From an uncultured Erythrobacter sp. (GTDB lineage Bacteria > Pseudomonadota > Alphaproteobacteria > Sphingomonadales > Sphingomonadaceae), in contig CANMOQ010000001.1 in NCBI GenBank assembly GCA_947499505.1, positions 1 through 42,036 of the forward strand: a DNA stretch of 42,036 nucleotides, written 5' to 3'. This document shows positions 7,339 to 16,310 of this stretch, piece after piece. The notes below the pieces were generated by a model. It did no database searches. It was not told the DNA's origin and saw nothing but the letters and a program-made list of their open reading frames with translations. How positions within the stretch are numbered: the stretch's first letter is position 1; each line of letters opens with the position of its first letter. The position numbers and the translations under genes were made by a program.

Positions 7339-9234
7339 ATGCCTGCACAAATCATTCAATCGAACACCACCCCCTTTGAAAAACTCGATATCGATCCGGT
7401 TACGCTCGACATTATCGAGAACGCGCTGCGCAATGCGCGGATCGAGATGGATGCGACGCTGGTGCGCACCGCCATGTCGCCCGGCATTCGCGAGCAAGGC
7501 GATGCCTTTCCTCTGATCGCTGCGCCCAGCGGCGAGATGATCGTCGGCCAATTCGGCAGCTATATCGGCCCGTTCCTAGAAGGGTTCGATGGCACGGTTG
7601 AGGAAGGCGATATGATCTTCCTCTCCGACCCCTATTCCGTTGGCGGCGCGATTAGCCACTCCAACGACTGGCTGGTGCTGCTGCCAGTGTTCAAGGATGG
7701 CCGCCTGGTCGCTTACACGTCGATGTTTGGCCACCAGTCTGACATTGGCGGCATGGTACCGGGCTCCATGCCGATTGGTGCGACCTCGATCTTTCAAGAA
7801 GGTGTGCGCATCCCGCCGGTGAAAATCTGGAAGAACGGCGAATATAACGAAGACCTGATGAAGCTGGTGATGCACCAGACACGCAAGCCCGATTGGTGTC
7901 AGGCTGACCTCAACGCGCTGATCGCCAGTTGCCGCGTCGCCTCCAACCGCGTGATCGAAATGTGCGAGCGGTTCGGCGATGATGTCTATTATTCGGCCAC
8001 TAAAGAACTGCTGGCGCGCAACCACCGCGCTATGAAGGCGCTGATCTCTCAGGCGATCCCGACTGAGAAGGCGAGCTTTGAGGATTACATCTGCGACGAT
8101 GGCAAGGGCTATGGCCCTTACAAGATCAAATGCACGATGTGGCGCGAGGGCGATAAGGTCATTCTCGACTTTGACGGCACCGATCCGCAATCCGCAGCCT
8201 CAATCAACTTCTTCCTCAACGAGAACATGTTCAAGATGTTCTTCGGCATCTACATGATCATGGTGTTCGACCCGCAGATCCTGTTCAATGACGGGTTCTA
8301 CGACCTGATCGAAGTCCGCATTCCAGAAGGGTCTTTGCTGAAGCCGAAATTCCCCGCGGCACTTTCCGGGCGCACCCATGCTCTGGGCCGGATCTTCGAT
8401 ATTCTCGGCGGTCTGCTGGGTCAGGGTACGCCGGAATTCTTGAACGCTGCGGGCTTCAGCTCATCACCGCACCTGTTCTATTCTGGCTGGGACAACCGAG
8501 AGGGCAAAGAGCGCGATTGGTTCCAGCTGTTTCAAATCGGCTTTGGCGGGATTCCGGGCCGGCCATTGGGTGATGGACCCGATGGGCATTCGCTGTGGCC
8601 GGGCTTTACCAATGTGCCGAACGAGTTTCTGGAGCGCTATTTCCCACTGCGGATTGAACGCTACGCGACGGAGCCGGACAGCGGCGGGGCAGGCCTGCAC
8701 CGCGGCGGCAATGGCATCCACATGACTTACCGCTTCCTCGCCGACGGTGAGATCGCAATTCATGATGACCGCTGGTTCGTGCCGCCTTGGGGTGTGAATG
8801 GCGGGCATCCAGGAATGCGCGCCAAAAAGGTCCTCGAACGCGCGGATGGCAGCACGGAAATCGTCGGCAATAAGATCGAAGACGTATCCGTCAAAGAAGG
8901 CGAATTGCTGCACTTCATCACCTGGGGCGGCGGCGGCTGGGGCGACCCGCTAGAGCGTGATCCAGAGCTGGTGGGTCTCGAAATACGTCAGGGCCTCGTC
9001 ACCCCAGAGGGCGCAGCCAATTATGGCGTCGTGGCCGACGGTGAGGGCGTCATCGACACTGCCGCGACCGAGGCCTTGCGCACCAAGATGCGAGGTGAGC
9101 GCGGTGAGCTATCGCTGTTTGACTACGGTCCTGGAATTGAGACTCTACGGGCCAATTGCGAGAGCGAAACCGGCCTGCCAGCGCCAATCCAACCAGAGTG
9201 GCATGATCAAGGCGTTGCCGAGGCGGCCGAATGA
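7339..9234 (+). CDS. hyuB: Hydantoinase/oxoprolinase family subunit B
   Basis: 631-residue catalytic subunit of the HyuB/5-oxoprolinase-C/acetone-carboxylase-alpha family. Family signatures are DPVTLDIIENALRNARIEMD, the early GDAFPL and FLSDPY stretches, the metal loop GHQSDIGGMVPGSMP and the C-terminal TWGGGGWGDPLERDP. The usual loop reads GHHADIGG; here the second histidine is Gln, but the H-x-x-D pair that holds the metal is kept. A GAAGG ribosome site precedes the ATG. It pairs with hyuA directly upstream. No gene resembling the small gamma subunit of acetone carboxylase is present in the operon, which favours ATP-dependent ring or amide hydrolysis over ketone carboxylation, as an inference. 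Its stop overlaps the CoA-transferase start (ATGA). Confidence 0.93.
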   Translation: MPAQIIQSNTTPFEKLDIDPVTLDIIENALRNARIEMDATLVRTAMSPGIREQGDAFPLIAAPSGEMIVGQFGSYIGPFLEGFDGTVEEGDMIFLSDPYSVGGAISHSNDWLVLLPVFKDGRLVAYTSMFGHQSDIGGMVPGSMPIGATSIFQEGVRIPPVKIWKNGEYNEDLMKLVMHQTRKPDWCQADLNALIASCRVASNRVIEMCERFGDDVYYSATKELLARNHRAMKALISQAIPTEKASFEDYICDDGKGYGPYKIKCTMWREGDKVILDFDGTDPQSAASINFFLNENMFKMFFGIYMIMVFDPQILFNDGFYDLIEVRIPEGSLLKPKFPAALSGRTHALGRIFDILGGLLGQGTPEFLNAAGFSSSPHLFYSGWDNREGKERDWFQLFQIGFGGIPGRPLGDGPDGHSLWPGFTNVPNEFLERYFPLRIERYATEPDSGGAGLHRGGNGIHMTYRFLADGEIAIHDDRWFVPPWGVNGGHPGMRAKKVLERADGSTEIVGNKIEDVSVKEGELLHFITWGGGGWGDPLERDPELVGLEIRQGLVTPEGAANYGVVADGEGVIDTAATEALRTKMRGERGELSLFDYGPGIETLRANCESETGLPAPIQPEWHDQGVAEAAE

Positions 9235-10430
9235 CCGAGGCGCAAAACAATGGCGCACTCGCCGGATTGCGCGTGGTCGAAATGGGGCAGCTGCTGGCTG
9301 GCCCATTTTGCGGCCAATTGCTCGGCGACATGGGCGCGGATGTCATCAAGATTGAGGCACCGGGCAAAGGCGATCCAATGCGCGTTTGGGGGCAGGGCGA
9401 GGAAAAGGTGCAATGGGAGGTCATTGCCCGCAACAAGCGTTCTGTGACCTGCAATTTGCGCGTGCCAGAAGGCCAGGCGATCGCGGCTGAACTTATCAAG
9501 AAAGCCGATGTTCTGGTTGAGAATTTCAAGCCCGGAACGCTCGAGAAATGGGGCCTTTCGCCCGAAGAGCTGCACAAGCACAATCCCGGCCTGATCATCG
9601 CGCGTATGTCTGGTTATGGGCAGACCGGGCCCTATTCAAAGCGCGCCGGGTTTGGCGGCATTGGCGAGGCAATGGGCGGCTGGCGCTATATCGTGGGTGA
9701 GCCGGACCGTGCGCCCTCACGCATGGGCGTCTCAATCGGCGACACGCTGTGCGCGACCTACGGGACTATGGGTGTGCTTGCCGCGCTGCATCACCGCGAA
9801 AAAACTGGCGAGGGTCAGGTAATCGACACCGCGTTATATGAGGCAGTGCTGCAAGTTATGGAGGGGCTGGTCCCCGAATATGATTACAACGGCTTTATTC
9901 GTGAACGGTCTGGATCGATCCTGCCCGGTATTGCCCCGTCAAACGTCTATTCCTGCAAGGATGGCCCGTTCATGATTGGCGGCAACAATGATGCGATCTT
10001 TGCACGCCTGGCGCAGGCCATGGGCCAGCCTGAACTGGCGGAAAGCCCGAAATACGCGACCCATCTGGCGCGGGGCGAAAACCAGACCCAGCTCGACAAT
10101 CTGATCAATGAGTGGACCGCCACTCTGACCATGGATGAGGTCGACGCTCTGATGATCGAATATTCGATCCCAGCGGGCCGGGTCTACACCGCGAAAGACA
10201 TGCTGGATGACCCACATTTCAAGGCTCGTGAGGCGATTATTGAGGTGGAAACCGAGGGGCATGGCAGACTGAAAATGCAGAACGCCTTCCCGCGCTTTTC
10301 CAAATCGCAATCGGGTTTTCGCAAGTCGGCACCAACCCATCCGGGACAGCACAATGCCGAAATTTTCGGCGAGCTGCTGGGCTGGGGCGAGCAGGAACTG
10401 ACCAAATACCAAGCCGAGGGTTTTGTTTAA
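9231..10430 (+). CDS. CaiB/BaiF family (class III) CoA-transferase
   Basis: 399-residue family III CoA-transferase, normal length. It moves CoA between carboxylic acids through an aspartyl-CoA intermediate; the likely catalytic residue is D171 in the SIGDTLCATYGTMG motif. The N-terminal GLRVVEMGQLLAGPFCGQLLGDMGADVIKIE region and the ENFKPGTLEKWGL loop are diagnostic. It is translationally coupled to hyuB and is the last gene of the run; about 100 nt of non-coding DNA follow. In context it should activate the acid made by HyuA/HyuB (or the amidohydrolase) to a CoA ester for the HMGL-type lyase. CoA donor and acceptor cannot be read from the sequence. Confidence 0.92.
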   Translation: MTEAQNNGALAGLRVVEMGQLLAGPFCGQLLGDMGADVIKIEAPGKGDPMRVWGQGEEKVQWEVIARNKRSVTCNLRVPEGQAIAAELIKKADVLVENFKPGTLEKWGLSPEELHKHNPGLIIARMSGYGQTGPYSKRAGFGGIGEAMGGWRYIVGEPDRAPSRMGVSIGDTLCATYGTMGVLAALHHREKTGEGQVIDTALYEAVLQVMEGLVPEYDYNGFIRERSGSILPGIAPSNVYSCKDGPFMIGGNNDAIFARLAQAMGQPELAESPKYATHLARGENQTQLDNLINEWTATLTMDEVDALMIEYSIPAGRVYTAKDMLDDPHFKAREAIIEVETEGHGRLKMQNAFPRFSKSQSGFRKSAPTHPGQHNAEIFGELLGWGEQELTKYQAEGFV

Positions 10431-10536
10431 GTCACGCGTCTGCAGCGCTGAAAACATGTAAAATTTGATTGCGGCGAGCCAATACTGGTTTTGCGGCCCT
10501 TCAAGGTGTTATACCCGAAGCATCGGAGGATTTTGC

Positions 10537-11841
10537 ATGAAGCAAGCTGCGCTGAAAATACTGATTGCGGGGGCGTTTTTCGCCTCAGCGACGACCCAGG
10601 CCGTTGCCGCGCCCGAGGGCGAGATCCGCTATATCGTGAAGCCAGCGGACACCTTGTACGAGCTGACCAAGCGCTACCTGGTGAACCCGGCTGCGCTGGA
10701 GCGTGTGCGCCGCGCCAACGGGATTAGGAACCCACGGCTGATGCAGGTCGGCCAGACCCTAAAAATTCCGCGCAGCCTGCTGAAACATCGCCCGGTTCCG
10801 CTGACCCTGCAGAGCTTTTCAGGCAGTGTCAGCCTGACCGCGCGTGGCCGCAATGTGACGCCCCGGGTTGGCCTGTCTGTCCGTGAAGGCGCAGAGATTA
10901 CCACCCGCGCAAACAGCTTTGCTGCGTTTTCCGGCGACGGCAATTCGCGCCTGTCCATCCCCTCCAACTCGCGCGTGCGCATCATCGATGCGCGTCGTTA
11001 TCTGATCAATGGCCAGATCGATGTTCAGATCAGGGTTCTAAAGGGGCGCAGCGAAGTGATCGCGCCCAAAGTTGAAGGCCAGGGTCGCTATCGGATCGGC
11101 ACGCCGTTGTCGGTGACTGCAGTGCGCGGCACGGAGTTCCGTGTCGGGTTTGAGCCGGACGGTGAGGTCAGCCTGACCGAAGTGCTGGAAGGCGAGGTGG
11201 CTGTTAGCGCAGGCGAGAGCGAGGCTGCCACCGCAGCGGGCTTTGGTGTTGCATCGGCGAAGGATCAATTGGGCGCGCAGGAACGCCTGCTTGCTCCGCC
11301 TGAGCTGGTCGATCCGGGCCGCATCCAAACTGCCGAAATGGTCGAGTTCGCGATCAATGAGCTGAGCGGGGCGGCGGGCTATCGCACCCAAATCGCCAAG
11401 GATGCCGGTTTTGTCGAGATCGTGACCGAGCAAATCAGCGATGCGCCGCTTGCCACTTTTGATGCGCTTGAGGATGGGCGCTATTTCGTTCGCTCCCGCG
11501 GAATATCCGCCTCGGGTCTTGAGGGCTTCTCGCGCACATTCTCTTTCCGCCGCAAGCGTGCAGGCGTGGAAGGCGGGGTCGAACCATCGCCATTCGACGA
11601 TGCGTTCAAATTCGCATGGCGCACGCAGGGCAGCGGTGACACTCTCAGCGCCTTCCAACTCTGGAATGCGAAGACGCCGGGCCAATTGCTGGTTGACGAA
11701 GTGGCACTCGAGAATTCAGCCATTATCATATCCAGCCTTGAAGCCGGGGATTATCGCTGGCGCGTCGCGACATTCGAAATTGACGAAGGCGACGTCATCA
11801 AAGTGTGGAGCCCGACGCAAGAGCTGTCCGTAACCGAGTGA
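10537..11841 (+). CDS. Exported LysM-FecR domain protein
   Basis: 434-residue envelope protein. Residues 1-25 are a Sec signal peptide (ends AVAAPEG). Residues about 31-77 are one LysM repeat (IRYIVKPADTLYELTKRY...QVGQTLKIP), a peptidoglycan-binding module. Residues about 95-230 are a FecR domain (SVTAVRGTEFRVGF ... VLEGEVAVSAG). The C-terminal half shows two fibronectin-type repeats, each ending in a D/G-x-Y-x-(V/W)R strand (GRYFVRSRG and GDYRWRVAT). The ATG at 10537 is chosen for its GGAGGA site and the signal peptide; an upstream in-frame start at 10465 would bury the signal. The gene is 31 nt before the CHASE2 kinase. LysM-FecR proteins often accompany CHASE2 sensors, so it may bind cell wall and present a signal to the kinase. 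That role is inference. Confidence 0.87.
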   Translation: MKQAALKILIAGAFFASATTQAVAAPEGEIRYIVKPADTLYELTKRYLVNPAALERVRRANGIRNPRLMQVGQTLKIPRSLLKHRPVPLTLQSFSGSVSLTARGRNVTPRVGLSVREGAEITTRANSFAAFSGDGNSRLSIPSNSRVRIIDARRYLINGQIDVQIRVLKGRSEVIAPKVEGQGRYRIGTPLSVTAVRGTEFRVGFEPDGEVSLTEVLEGEVAVSAGESEAATAAGFGVASAKDQLGAQERLLAPPELVDPGRIQTAEMVEFAINELSGAAGYRTQIAKDAGFVEIVTEQISDAPLATFDALEDGRYFVRSRGISASGLEGFSRTFSFRRKRAGVEGGVEPSPFDDAFKFAWRTQGSGDTLSAFQLWNAKTPGQLLVDEVALENSAIIISSLEAGDYRWRVATFEIDEGDVIKVWSPTQELSVTE

Positions 11842-11872
11842 GTCAGCCCTTGCCGCACAATCGAGTCCGCCT

Positions 11873-14053
11873 ATGAAAAATTTCCGTTTGTTCGGCGAAT
11901 GGCTGCTGCTGTTTGGCGCGACCCTCGTGCTTGTGTTGACCGCTTGGCAGCAGGAATGGACGCATCGGCTCGATTACAGTCTGCTCGATTTTGCCTCGCA
12001 ATACAGGCTGTCAGAGCCATCGGATGATATCGTTATTATCGAGATTGATGACCGCGCTTTGTCAGAGATCGGCAATTGGCCATGGGACCGGGCGCGGCAT
12101 GCAGAGCTGATCGATCAATTGGCAACTTATGGTCCAAAACTGACCGTGGTCGATATCCTGTTTGTCGACCCGAGCCAGTCAGAAAGCGATGCGCAATTGA
12201 GCCGCTCTGTCGCGGAGGCAGACAATGTGATTCTGGCTCACGCCTTCGCTCAGCAATTGGGCACTCCAAACCAGCTTGTCCCGGTGTTCCCGATTCCAGA
12301 GCTTGCCAATACCGCGCAAGGAATTGGGCATGTTTCGGTAATGCCGGATAGCGACGGCGTGGTGCGCCGGTTCGAGCTCGAATTCGAAGCGGGCGGCCAG
12401 CAATATGACCATTTGGCAAAAGTCGTCGCCTTAAGCGCAGATGCGGAGGCGGTGGAATTGCCGCAGGACACTGCTGAGCCGATTGTGCCCATGCATCCCT
12501 ATGGTTCGTTCGTGAGCTATTCGGCGGGCGACGTGGTCTCCGGTCAGGCGTCGCGCGAGTTTCTGGCTGATAAGATCGTGTTGATCGGATCGACCGCGCA
12601 AGGCCTCGGAGACCGTTATACCGTCGCGGATCATGCTGGGCGGATCATGAGCGGGGTCGAAATGCAGGCCAATTTCTTGAGCGCCATTTTGCAGAACGAG
12701 CTGATTACCGACCTGGACGATTGGATCGTTGGCGGCGCTCTGATCGCTGCGATTGCCCTGCTCTTTATCACCTTCTGGCAATTGCCCCCGGTGTGGGGAT
12801 TGCGGCTCTCGCTAGCGCTGATTGCGGTGCTGGTGGCGCTGTCCACCGCGCTGGTGGTGTCGGGGCAGTGGATGCCCGTGTTTCCTGCGATCTTGGGCGT
12901 GGTGGTGGCCTATCCGCTGTGGGGTTGGCGGCGGCTCAGTGCCGTGAGCCGGTTCTTGGAGGTTGAGGCGCAGGCGCTGATGCCGCGCGCGGGCAAAGAG
13001 GTCGCCGATGGCAGCTCAGGCTTTGACACTGTCGCGCGGCAGGTGTCCTTGATGCGCAATTTGATCGGAGAAACTCGAGAGCGGCTGGCGTTCCTGCGCA
13101 AGACGCTGTCCGCTTCACCCGATCCGATGATGGTGTTCGATGCAGACGACCGCGCGGTGCTGATGAACGAGCAGGCGATGGTCATCTTTGGCGAAGAAAG
13201 CGATTGGTCTGGCTTGACCCTGTTCCAATTGCTGGCCGAAAATCGCGCACAATTCGACACAAAAATGGAAGAGATTACCACCGCCGATGGACGCGAATTT
13301 CTGGTTGCATCGTCCGAGGTGGAGATCGACGAACAGATAAAGATTATCACCATGCGCGACATCACTAAGATCCGCGAGAGTGAGCAACAGCGGCGCGAGA
13401 TGCTGGAGTTTCTCTCGCACGACATGCGCTCCCCTCAGGCCGCGATTGTGGGTCTGGTCGGTGCGGCTGGCAAGCACCTGCCCGAGCAAGAGCGCATGGA
13501 GCGGATTGAAGCCCAGGCGCGCCGCACGCTCAAGCTAACCGACGATTTCGTGCAGATCGCCCGGTTGGAATATGAAGGCATTGAGCCGATAGAAACCGAT
13601 ATTGGCGCTCTGCTGCATGAGGCCTCTGACCGCGCTTACCCACTGGCGAAACGCAAGAATATCAAGCTGGAAACGAGCCTGCCGATGGAGCCGGTGTTCT
13701 GTATGGTGGAGGCCTATTCGCTGTCGCGGGCGATCGATAATCTGATTGGCAATGCGCTCAAATTCTCATCCAATGGCCAGACGATCAAGGTGGCATTGAA
13801 GAGCGGTGAGAACGGCAACCCAGTGATCGAGATCGTCGACGAAGGCCCTGGCCTGCCGCCTGAACGTGTTAGTGATCCCTTCGCTCGTTTTGGCGCGCGC
13901 ACCAAAGGGGCCGGGCCCAGCGCTGGCTTGGGTCTGGCCTATGTGAAAAAGGTTGTCGACGAACACGAGGCAGAGATCAGAGTGCGCACCAAATCTGATG
14001 GTGGGACCTCATTTGAGATCATTCTGCACTGCGAGCAGATGATCAGCGATTAG
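11873..14053 (+). CDS. CHASE2-domain sensor histidine kinase
   Basis: 726-residue membrane kinase. One N-terminal membrane helix (about 10-26) precedes a periplasmic CHASE2 domain (about 30-270, including VVDILFVDPSQSESDAQL and KIVLIGSTAQGLGDRY). Three membrane helices follow (about 284-350). A PAS-like segment (about 405-500) leads to the HisKA helix with the phospho-acceptor H516 in EFLSHDMRSPQA, then the ATPase domain with the N box (N623, N627), G1 (DEGPGLP) and G2 (GLGLAYVKK). This is a complete kinase with three CHASE2-typical helices. It is downstream of the LysM-FecR gene and its stop overlaps the stop of the convergent lipoprotein gene. Its partner is probably the OmpR-type regulator ending at 14575. 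No ribosome site is obvious at the ATG. Confidence 0.93.
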   Translation: MKNFRLFGEWLLLFGATLVLVLTAWQQEWTHRLDYSLLDFASQYRLSEPSDDIVIIEIDDRALSEIGNWPWDRARHAELIDQLATYGPKLTVVDILFVDPSQSESDAQLSRSVAEADNVILAHAFAQQLGTPNQLVPVFPIPELANTAQGIGHVSVMPDSDGVVRRFELEFEAGGQQYDHLAKVVALSADAEAVELPQDTAEPIVPMHPYGSFVSYSAGDVVSGQASREFLADKIVLIGSTAQGLGDRYTVADHAGRIMSGVEMQANFLSAILQNELITDLDDWIVGGALIAAIALLFITFWQLPPVWGLRLSLALIAVLVALSTALVVSGQWMPVFPAILGVVVAYPLWGWRRLSAVSRFLEVEAQALMPRAGKEVADGSSGFDTVARQVSLMRNLIGETRERLAFLRKTLSASPDPMMVFDADDRAVLMNEQAMVIFGEESDWSGLTLFQLLAENRAQFDTKMEEITTADGREFLVASSEVEIDEQIKIITMRDITKIRESEQQRREMLEFLSHDMRSPQAAIVGLVGAAGKHLPEQERMERIEAQARRTLKLTDDFVQIARLEYEGIEPIETDIGALLHEASDRAYPLAKRKNIKLETSLPMEPVFCMVEAYSLSRAIDNLIGNALKFSSNGQTIKVALKSGENGNPVIEIVDEGPGLPPERVSDPFARFGARTKGAGPSAGLGLAYVKKVVDEHEAEIRVRTKSDGGTSFEIILHCEQMISD

Positions 14054-14571
14054 TTGTTGGCGAGCTCGCTCACGAGAATCTCTGCAAATTCATCCATCGG
14101 CGGTTCTTTGCCTTCACAAATGGTGCCTTGCGCTTTGCTCTGCTGTACCAGCCTGCCGCTCGCACGGTCAAACAAGGCAAGGTTCGCCTCAACTTTCACC
14201 GCTTCGCACAGGTCGAACAATCTTGCCTTGCGAGGCTCGGTAACGGGTCGAGGCGGCTCTGTGTCGTTGCCAGCTTCACTGGCGAACACGCCCAGGCTAG
14301 CTGCCCGTTGAGACAGGCTGAACTCGCCCACGACATCGGCGTCCTCTGCCACGGTAATACCCTTGGCTGCCAAGCTTCGCTTTAGGGCGGAATGCAGCGC
14401 CAATAGCTGCGCCTGATCCTTGTCCGGTTCAATCAGATGGACTGATTGCGCGCTCGGAGCAGCGCCCGTGCTAGAGCTGATCTGCGGCGGTACAGTCACC
14501 GCGCAAGCAGCGGCGAGGCTGCAAGATGCGGCCAAGATTGCGCTGCTGAGGAACCGTTGATTGCGGATCAT
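14050..14571 (-). CDS. Small putative lipoprotein, unknown function
   Basis: 173-residue protein I do not recognise. Residues 1-23 look like a lipoprotein signal ending in SLAAAC, although the leucine sits one position further from the cysteine than in the strict lipobox. The mature part carries ALHSALKRSLAAKGITVAEDADVVGEF and ends in ILVSELANN; the pattern suggests a small periplasmic or outer-membrane lipoprotein with an alpha/beta core. It follows the response-regulator gene after 3 nt, so it belongs to that operon, and its TAA overlaps the kinase TAG by three bases from the other strand. The position suggests an accessory or target of the two-component system. Confidence 0.75.
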   Translation of the reverse strand: MIRNQRFLSSAILAASCSLAAACAVTVPPQISSSTGAAPSAQSVHLIEPDKDQAQLLALHSALKRSLAAKGITVAEDADVVGEFSLSQRAASLGVFASEAGNDTEPPRPVTEPRKARLFDLCEAVKVEANLALFDRASGRLVQQSKAQGTICEGKEPPMDEFAEILVSELANN

Positions 14572-14574
14572 ATT

Positions 14575-15279
14575 TCACCCTTCATCGGACGGCTCATCAT
14601 TATACGCATCCATCCGATATCCAAATCCAAAAACGGTGCTGATCACAAAGCCATTGGCCGGCTCCAGCTTCAGCTTGGCGCGAAGCCGCGAGATGTGAAC
14701 GTCAACCGTGCGCGTTTCGAGGTCGGCATTGCCGCCCCACACCTTGGATAACAGATAGCCGCGCGAGAGGGGGCGATCAAAGTTCTGGAAGAACAGGTCG
14801 ATCAAATCAAACTCGCGCGAGGTCACCGGCACATCCTCGCCGTCAACGGTGATCGCTTTCGCTTTGCGGTCGAGCGAATATTTGCCGTAGCTGGCGTGTG
14901 TGTCTGGCTTCGAGGTTTCGTTGCGGCGCGCGGCGGCTTCCATGCGCGCTTTGATCACTTCGTCGGACTCTGGCTTGATGATGTAATCCACCGCGCCCGC
15001 TTCCAGGCCGTGAACCACGTCTTCCTTCGCCGCGCGGCTGGTCATCACGATGAATGGCGGCGGCGTGTCCATATTCTCAGCGGCCCAGCTGACCACCTCT
15101 GGCCCGGTCATGCCCGGCATGTTCCAATCGAGCAGCACAATATCGTACGTCTCGCGTTGCAGCGCCCGCTGCAGGGCGGAGCCGTCGAGGAATGTCTCCA
15201 CCTCATGTCCCGCCCCCACCACGATGGCAGAAACCTGTTCGAGCAGTTCCTTTTCGTCATCTGCCAGAGCCACGCGCAT
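14575..15279 (-). CDS. OmpR/PhoB-family response regulator
   Basis: 234-residue DNA-binding response regulator. The receiver domain (1-about 118) has the acidic pocket D7-D8, phospho-acceptor D51 in LLDWNMPGMTG, switch residue T80 and K102 in IIKP. The C-terminal winged helix (about 135-228) shows SREFDLIDLFFQN, GYLLSKVWGG, ETRTVDVHISRLRAKL and GFGYRMD, typical of PhoB/OmpR proteins. It is transcribed toward the kinase and leads an operon with the small lipoprotein. No other regulator or kinase is nearby, so pairing with the CHASE2 kinase is likely. The region before the gene is shared with the aromatic amino-acid operon on the other strand. Confidence 0.95.
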   Translation of the reverse strand: MRVALADDEKELLEQVSAIVVGAGHEVETFLDGSALQRALQRETYDIVLLDWNMPGMTGPEVVSWAAENMDTPPPFIVMTSRAAKEDVVHGLEAGAVDYIIKPESDEVIKARMEAAARRNETSKPDTHASYGKYSLDRKAKAITVDGEDVPVTSREFDLIDLFFQNFDRPLSRGYLLSKVWGGNADLETRTVDVHISRLRAKLKLEPANGFVISTVFGFGYRMDAYNDEPSDEG

Positions 15280-15482
15280 ATGCCAGTTCCCCTCTCACAC
15301 TATTCGCTTCAATGACTTGTTATCACACGATTTGCGTAATCCATAGGCCTTGTGCGGTTTGGGGATGGCCGAGTGCAGGGCAACGTCTGCGCGAAAGCCG
15401 ATTTCTGTTGGTCTCTGATAAACCCACGGGAATTGGTTTCTTTGCGGGAACGGCTTAATAGGGGCCCATGGAGCAGCTTCGC

Positions 15483-16310
15483 ATGACTGACAAACCGCCA
15501 CAGGGCGCGGCGGATGATTGGACCATTCCGCAGGATTGGGCGCAGTTTTCCGGCCAGGATCATGCGCGTTGGCGCGATCTTGTCACCCGGCAATCGGCTG
15601 GATTGCAGGGGCTGGCGTCTGATGCCTTCCTAGAGGGGCTTGCGACCCTGCAACTCGCAGAAAATGGCATCCCGGACTACGCCGAGTTCAACCCGCGTTT
15701 TCTCGCGGCGACCGGCTGGCAAGCCATTGCTGTTCCCGGAGTGATCCCGACAGATGTGTTCTTCAAGCATTTGTCGCAGCGCCGTTTTCCGGTTTCCAAC
15801 TTCCTGCGCCAGCATTCCTCGCTCGACTACAATGATGAGCCCGATATGTTTCACGATGTCTTTGGCCATCTGCCAATGTTCGTCGACCGAACCTTTGGCG
15901 ATTTCATGGCCGCCTATGGCCGCGCGGGACTGCGCGCAAAGAATAAGGGCGTGTCTGATCTGCTTGGGCGGCTGTATCTGCACACGGTCGAATTCGGCTT
16001 GATTCATGAAGGCGCGGGAGTGAAGGCTTACGGCGCGGGTCTGCTCTCCAGCTATGCCGAAACGGTGCATGCGGTGAGCGGCGACAGCGCGCGCAGGCTG
16101 CGGTTTAATCTGCCGCGAATGATGCGCACGGATTATCCGTTTGACACCTTTCAGCCGACCTATTTTGTGATTGAGAGCTTTGCAGCCTTGCTTGAAGAGA
16201 TGGAGACGACCAGCCTTGGCGCCGTCTATGACGAGCTGAAGGACCTGAAAGTCCTAACACCCGGCGAAGGCGATCCAAGCGATATTGAGTTTAAGGTGGG
16301 CAGGGCATGA
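15483..16310 (+). CDS. phhA: Phenylalanine 4-monooxygenase
   Basis: 275-residue non-heme iron, tetrahydropterin-dependent enzyme turning phenylalanine into tyrosine. The iron triad is complete: H124 and H129 in FHDVFGHLP, and E170 in LYLHTVEFGL. The substrate/pterin regions RFPVSNFLRQ and GAGLLSSYAE are also present. Length matches the monomeric bacterial enzymes. I chose the ATG at 15483 because GGAG lies 9 nt upstream; an ATG at 15468, five residues earlier, is possible. It leads an operon with ATGA coupling to the tryptophan dioxygenase gene. No pterin dehydratase (phhB) or Lrp-type regulator is adjacent, unlike many phhA loci. Confidence 0.95.
   Translation: MTDKPPQGAADDWTIPQDWAQFSGQDHARWRDLVTRQSAGLQGLASDAFLEGLATLQLAENGIPDYAEFNPRFLAATGWQAIAVPGVIPTDVFFKHLSQRRFPVSNFLRQHSSLDYNDEPDMFHDVFGHLPMFVDRTFGDFMAAYGRAGLRAKNKGVSDLLGRLYLHTVEFGLIHEGAGVKAYGAGLLSSYAETVHAVSGDSARRLRFNLPRMMRTDYPFDTFQPTYFVIESFAALLEEMETTSLGAVYDELKDLKVLTPGEGDPSDIEFKVGRA

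Noticed and set aside
5277..9234. Acetone carboxylase assignment for the HyuA/HyuB pair
   Set aside because: Acetone carboxylase needs a gamma subunit, and none is present next to these genes; I kept the neutral family call.
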